Assembly: GCA_948099385.1 (NCBI GenBank)
Contig: CANUEZ040000062.1
Coordinates: forward strand, 3,155,501 to 3,219,500
Length of the DNA: 64,000 bases
DNA from: Fasciola hepatica
Lineage: Eukaryota > Platyhelminthes > Trematoda > Plagiorchiida > Fasciolidae
Direction of reading: 5' to 3'
Part shown: positions 59,700 through 64,000 of the stretch, in pieces
How positions within the stretch are numbered: the first letter of the stretch is position 1
Layout of the letters: each line of letters starts with the position of its first letter
Program-made: the position numbers and the translations under genes
Notes under the pieces: generated by a model
What the model was told of the DNA's origin: nothing
The model's database searches: none
Seen by the model: the letters and a program-made list of their open reading frames with translations, nothing else

Positions 59700-61228
59700 T
59701 CGACTTTTACTGGTAGGGCACCTAAACCGACACGACATTCTGGCCTACGAGTAGCTGCATAATTATTAGGACACCGGGCAGGTTTCTCTGCGTACTCGGT
59801 ACTCAGCTTATCCAACCGCGGCCCTTGTGTTCAAATTTGCCTAACTCGGCCGGTTAATTGCTTCTGTGCACCATACAGTATTAGGTGGTGCCGTTTCTAA
59901 TAACCTGATGTTCAGCATGTTTCGAAAACAGGACAGTTGCTGAGCAGATGTCCAAAACTGAGAAACGAAAAAAAACAAGCCCATATTTCCTTAACAAATG
60001 TCCAAAGACCGGGTTTGTCTCGAGACGGGGAAAGCTGACATTTCTGAAGTATATGTACTCCAATCATACCAAGCCTCTGTCAGCTGCGATTAACAACGAA
60101 CTAACCTGTTTTGGCGTGAACAGTATCGCTTCTGGGTGCGGATTTGTTCACTATTCCTCCAATTGGATGACCGAATAAGCAATTGAGCCTCGCTATAGGG
60201 AGCCAGTTTACCAAACCCACTTCAAGCAATCCGTGCCTCACTGGCCGCTAAGTACTGCAGACCTTAGAACCCGGGCTCATCACCTCTCCGAAAGGTTTCA
60301 TCAAGGGTCGTGGCTCACAAACCCTGGAGAAGCTTTGATGGCACTCGAGTTATCCGTTTCATGGTCTGCAGCGAGTTAAGTTCTGGTTCTTAGTTCATCT
60401 GCACTTTTAGTGACAGTTTGGTCAGGGCATCTGAACCTCCCACCGGAGGCGTTAAACACTGCAGCAAGCTGTAAATTAGTGAAAGGGCCACTGTGCGATC
60501 TTGTCCGTATAAATCCTTAAGGATTTTTTCTGCCCTATGTTATGCCAGTCCTGGTGGCAGCATAACACATTATGAAATGGTAGCCTTTGCTTTCCTCTTG
60601 CATTATTGTAACAAATCAAGTGGGGCTGGCTATTGTCTCGACCTCTACCTTCGAGGTTTTACCCAAACTGTTTCACAAAACTCAAGTACGTTGACAAACA
60701 GCCCGGAAGTGACTTGGGCTCGACTCTGGGTAAATCCCAACAATGATCAACCGCAGGTTCTGTCATGGGAACCGCGAGCGTTTTTCGTGACGCATCGTTC
60801 TGTACAAGGCAATAACCCAAGTGGCGAGACAGATGTTCATTGCCCAATACTTCAACCTTGACTTCATCTCTGATGACTAAATTTTCTTCTTCCCCAGCAA
60901 GAGCCAAACGTAATTTCGCCATTGCCGGCTGCTTCTTCACCTCGAGCAGATAACATTGCCTATCTAACTCTAACGGCTCCGCAAACTGCTTCTACTTGGA
61001 TTCAGCTAACAATCAATCAGTTCTAGCCCCGTGGAAAACCAAACTGAACCTGGAAAAACCTAATATACTAGGGTCTGATCAAGAAACATGACCACCAGCT
61101 TCGGGCAAAAGGGTTTGGAGTCACCTTCGGAGTTTTGTCCTTTGATCTGGAACGGTGAGCTGAATTGCTGTGTAGCTTAGTGTCACGGCGGTTGCCAGGG
61201 GTATTGAATACTGTAAAATCCAGTCAAC
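59700..61228 (-). pseudogene. Gag-like region of element B
   Basis: Located between the 5' LTR and the protease, so expected to be gag. The frame at 60659-60940 (93 codons, KKQPAMAKLRLALAGEEENLVIRDEV) has a charged helical start. Other frames are short. I see no clear CCHC zinc knuckle. Identification rests on position. Confidence 0.45.
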
Positions 61229-61630
61229 GGAACGTCCGAGAAACGCGTTCTGATCAGTTCTGACTCAACTCAAAACAAAGTCGATTCCAAGTAGCTACGG
61301 TACTATATACAACAAAATTGAACAAATTTACAATAACCAAACCTCGTTAGTGTTCCTTTCGGGCTCTTACGATCCCAACTGAATAACAAATCAGCAACTG
61401 CAGCTTAATTGCAGCAAACGTTTAGACACGGAAGATGAGATTGTCGAATACACTGAAAAAACATTTCAGGCTGAGCAACCCATGCTTAGGGCAATAGTGA
61501 GGGCCCGATTCGTGACAAAGGTTGAGGGCGATAAGAGGGACAATCGGAGCTTCGGTGAAGATGGTTCGTACAAATGTAATAATGTTGTTTGTAACATGGA
61601 TGTTGGTGAGTGGAACAGGGTTTCCTGAAC
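61229..61630 (-). repeat. 5' LTR of element B
   Basis: 402 bp, matching 55200-55601 at 400 positions. Immediately beyond it (61631 onward) lies LINE RT sequence encoding VTIPCFKKG on the minus strand. Confidence 0.9.
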
Positions 61631-61860
61631 TCCGCTACGCCCCTTTTTAAAACAGGGTATCGTAACGGAGGTCTTCTGTTCTAACACCATGCTTTAGTAT
61701 ATGGACAGCATATGCATGTTTGGGAAAGAAGGAGGAGGGCGACGTCCACTAAAACGAAACAGAGCCGGGGTAGCCCATCAGGACCAAATGGTGAAGGCGG
61801 CCTGTTCAAGTTGGCCGTCTTATAGATAAGTCAGGCGTTGAACTTAATGCTGGGCTCTGC
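61631..61860 (-). pseudogene. CR1-like RT, minus strand, 5' part of split LINE
   Basis: The minus strand reads TSVTIPCFKKGRSG at about 61640-61690, and upstream of it a GPDGLP-type stretch near 61750-61790, both matching the RT start of the LINE at 42130-42300. It continues at 55195 on the other side of element B. The endonuclease expected upstream is not recognisable. Confidence 0.65.
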
Positions 61861-64000
61861 GATGTCAGTTATAGGAAGCAAGGAAAAGTAGGGAGAATGC
61901 CTTGGAGAGTAGGAGAGGGGAAAAAGCGATCATTGAATGCTCCATATATGGATTCGAGCTACATTTTAGGTTTGGAGTTGTACATTATTTCGGGGCTGAT
62001 GCGGGAATTACATCCAAACCTCGAGCCTGACAACCCTGGCGGACTCCCAGTCTTTGGTAGATGGCTAAAGGCAAACTTTTCCCGCCGGATTACTTGCCGT
62101 TTTATTATAGTGGCTGGACTTCTGAGGTTTAGACTTCATGCGGAGAAACACAGAAGAGTCTCCAGGCCACAAACACCTTCTCTGCAATGCTATGATCTTG
62201 AGTTCTACTTCAACGTTTTTGGGAGACGGTTGTGGTTTGCGGACAATGGTGAAGGTGAGTTTCTACAAACTTTTAAGATGAATGGTGCATAGACTCTTGG
62301 CTGCAAAGTGTGAGTAGACGGTCAGAAAAGGGAATCTCAGTTCAAGAGGAATAAGACTGAAGAAATTGAAATCTAGTTTGAAATTGTGAACAAAGTTTAG
62401 AGCGCTGGGGCTGATTTATTATTGGATAAGAAAGGCTGCAAGCAGGACGTCATTTTATGGTCACTTCTAGGGAAGTGGTGTTACCGCCCTTCAGTTACAA
62501 TAAATCCACCAGTGAAATCTGGGTCTAGGATGTTTTGGCCTCTTGTGGGAAACTTGGCACACCCTTGCTGAACTAATGGTTCATTTGTATCAATCTCCTC
62601 GGTCTCTGCTTTAAAAACTGCACTGCCCTTGCCGCCGTCACCCACAGCTGGTACAGCGGTCGGATTGTAGATTATCTTTCATTTTTCTCCCAGACTTCGA
62701 CGACATATCGCCATGACTTAGCTTCACCATGTGGGTCCAGAATTAACCATGCCAATACTTAATTAACATAGCTCAGCCGTGGTGATTGTCCTTCGTAAAA
62801 GATCATGGGTCTCTTTCGATTTATCGGACTTCCATTCTGCTCCTACTCTGCCTATCTGCAACGATGATACCACTTAGTAGTATCAAAAGTCACCATGACG
62901 GATGATTTTCAGAAATCTTCTCACTGGTGTCACGATCGACTATGAGCCCGATGTTTTACACCAGAATTTCTTTAACATTTCAAGCCAAACACTAACTATA
63001 GTTGTCTTGGGGATTCTCACGCAATTTCTTCCTATCTGACGGCTTCTCTATAACTCGTTTCCCTTGTCAGCCTCGGGTAAGCTTTCGTCAATCATCGTCA
63101 GCATGCCTCACGTATATCTGGACCTTTTGCTATGTATAAAGCTGCTGCTTTCAACATTATCCTTTGTTATTCATGATCACCCTCGGTATTTGATTTCTAA
63201 GTTGATTCGTATTCACTGCATAACTCGATGTCACTTCAGTTCAATGATGCACCTTCCAGGTTTTTTTTACGGGCGGTTTGTCTGCGTCTCCTGCCTTTAG
63301 AACATGATAATATTTCATTCTGCTAAGTAATACTGCATGCTTTGATCGAACCCTTGTGTATGCTTGTTGACCACGGTTGAGGAACATACCATTGTCAGTG
63401 TTATTATTATCATTTTCATTGTTATAAATAGAAAATGTTTCAAACATTTAGTACAGCTTGGTCGTCAAAACTGTTAAGCTACCCGCCCACCAGCTGATCC
63501 CTGTGCTATGAATATGCTGAAAATCGTAGCATCATTTCATTTACCAAGAAAAGCCCTATGAAAGCGGGGAATATCTCTGTGCAGACTCGGATGGCCAGGC
63601 AACTTGTCAAAAACCTACCCCAACTTCGTGAACCGCGCCCTCAGTTCCAGGAATTTAGGGCCGGCCGATTGCCCCAGCTGAAACGTCTTTAGGATTTTCT
63701 TCAGTTAATTCAGGACCTGCTCCCGTATGGAGTCTATAACCCCTGGTCCTCGGTTTGTGACACGGTAGAGAATATACTCGGCAGCGCGCAAAGCAGAACT
63801 CAAAACTCTGGAGCGGGACAACGTGTATATTGGAGGAGCGCAAATACGTGCAGACTACGTACACAGGCGGAGCAAGTCGCGCCACCAAAAACTAATTGTT
63901 CAAATAAAAAAATTTGTTAGTCTTTGTCATCGAGTGCTGTACTGGTAGCATCACTGCAGCCCTGTCGATTTTATTCACTCCCCGCTGGAAGCTGGTGGGT
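61861..64000. other. No host gene recognised; probable LINE debris
   Basis: A plus-strand frame of 131 codons (61897-62292) overlaps minus-strand sequence that probably belongs to the interrupted LINE; no domain is visible in it. From about 62480 to 63300 the plus strand is pyrimidine-rich and resembles the LINE tails at 43670-47090, without an exact match I can place. A short ATT-rich run lies near 63400. 63480-64000 shows no gene. Confidence 0.4.

Larger units (their letters stand above)
55200..61630 (-). mobile_element. BEL/Pao LTR retrotransposon B
   Basis: Minus-strand element of about 6.4 kb with 402-bp LTRs at 55200-55601 and 61229-61630. Internal order from the 5' LTR: gag-like region, aspartic protease (DSG near 59650), RT, RNase H, integrase, then 3' LTR, which is BEL/Pao order. 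It lies inside the RT frame of a minus-strand LINE. A possible imperfect target-site duplication is TCCGA near 55190 against TCCGC at 61631. The exact ends are uncertain by about 15 bp. All pol frames carry stops or frameshifts. Confidence 0.82.

Overview
The window reads as intergenic and intronic DNA of an invertebrate, most likely a parasitic flatworm (digenean fluke; a tapeworm is not excluded). The basis is indirect: split coding exons with GT/AG borders, a CLIC/EXC-4 gene and a SLC39 exon of animal type, moderate GC, and a dense load of RTE-like and CR1-like LINEs, BEL/Pao LTR elements and tRNA-derived SINE-like copies. Nothing bacterial, no operon and no CRISPR array is visible. The species assignment is inference.

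Left part (1-31150). Host gene sequence is sparse. The clearest gene is a minus-strand CLIC/EXC-4-like protein with its whole 267-residue reading frame in one exon (19217-20020), a splice acceptor just upstream of the ATG and an AATAAA just after the stop. The terminal exon of a SLC39/ZIP metal transporter lies on the plus strand (8559-8705). It is easy to miss because it is only 48 codons long and has no start codon. Two further minus-strand stretches with good splice borders (592-741 and 25087-25325) look like exons of unrecognised genes. Three copies of one RTE-like LINE, all minus strand and all broken, sit at about 3050-6830, 22140-23450 and 27950-31150. A tetranucleotide repeat, a 68-bp TA run and tRNA-like SINE copies complete this part.

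Middle (31150-33720). This is an unusual array in which islands rich in AAACCG/CGGTTT alternate with a roughly 100-bp core. The array folds into large imperfect palindromes centred near 31506 and 33241-33264. No coding potential explains it.

Right part (34240-64000). This is a stack of nested retroelements. A plus-strand CR1-like LINE (35845-36453 and 47787-49550) appears to be split by a minus-strand BEL/Pao element (element A, 36454-47786). The 5' LTR of A is itself split by a 5'-truncated plus-strand LINE (about 41345-47100) with a very long, internally repeated, pyrimidine-rich tail. Further right, a minus-strand LINE of a related family is interrupted inside its reverse-transcriptase reading frame by a second BEL/Pao element (element B, 55200-61630). 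The 402-bp LTRs of B differ at only two positions, although its pol reading frames are broken. All retroelement reading frames here carry stops or frameshifts, so none looks autonomous.
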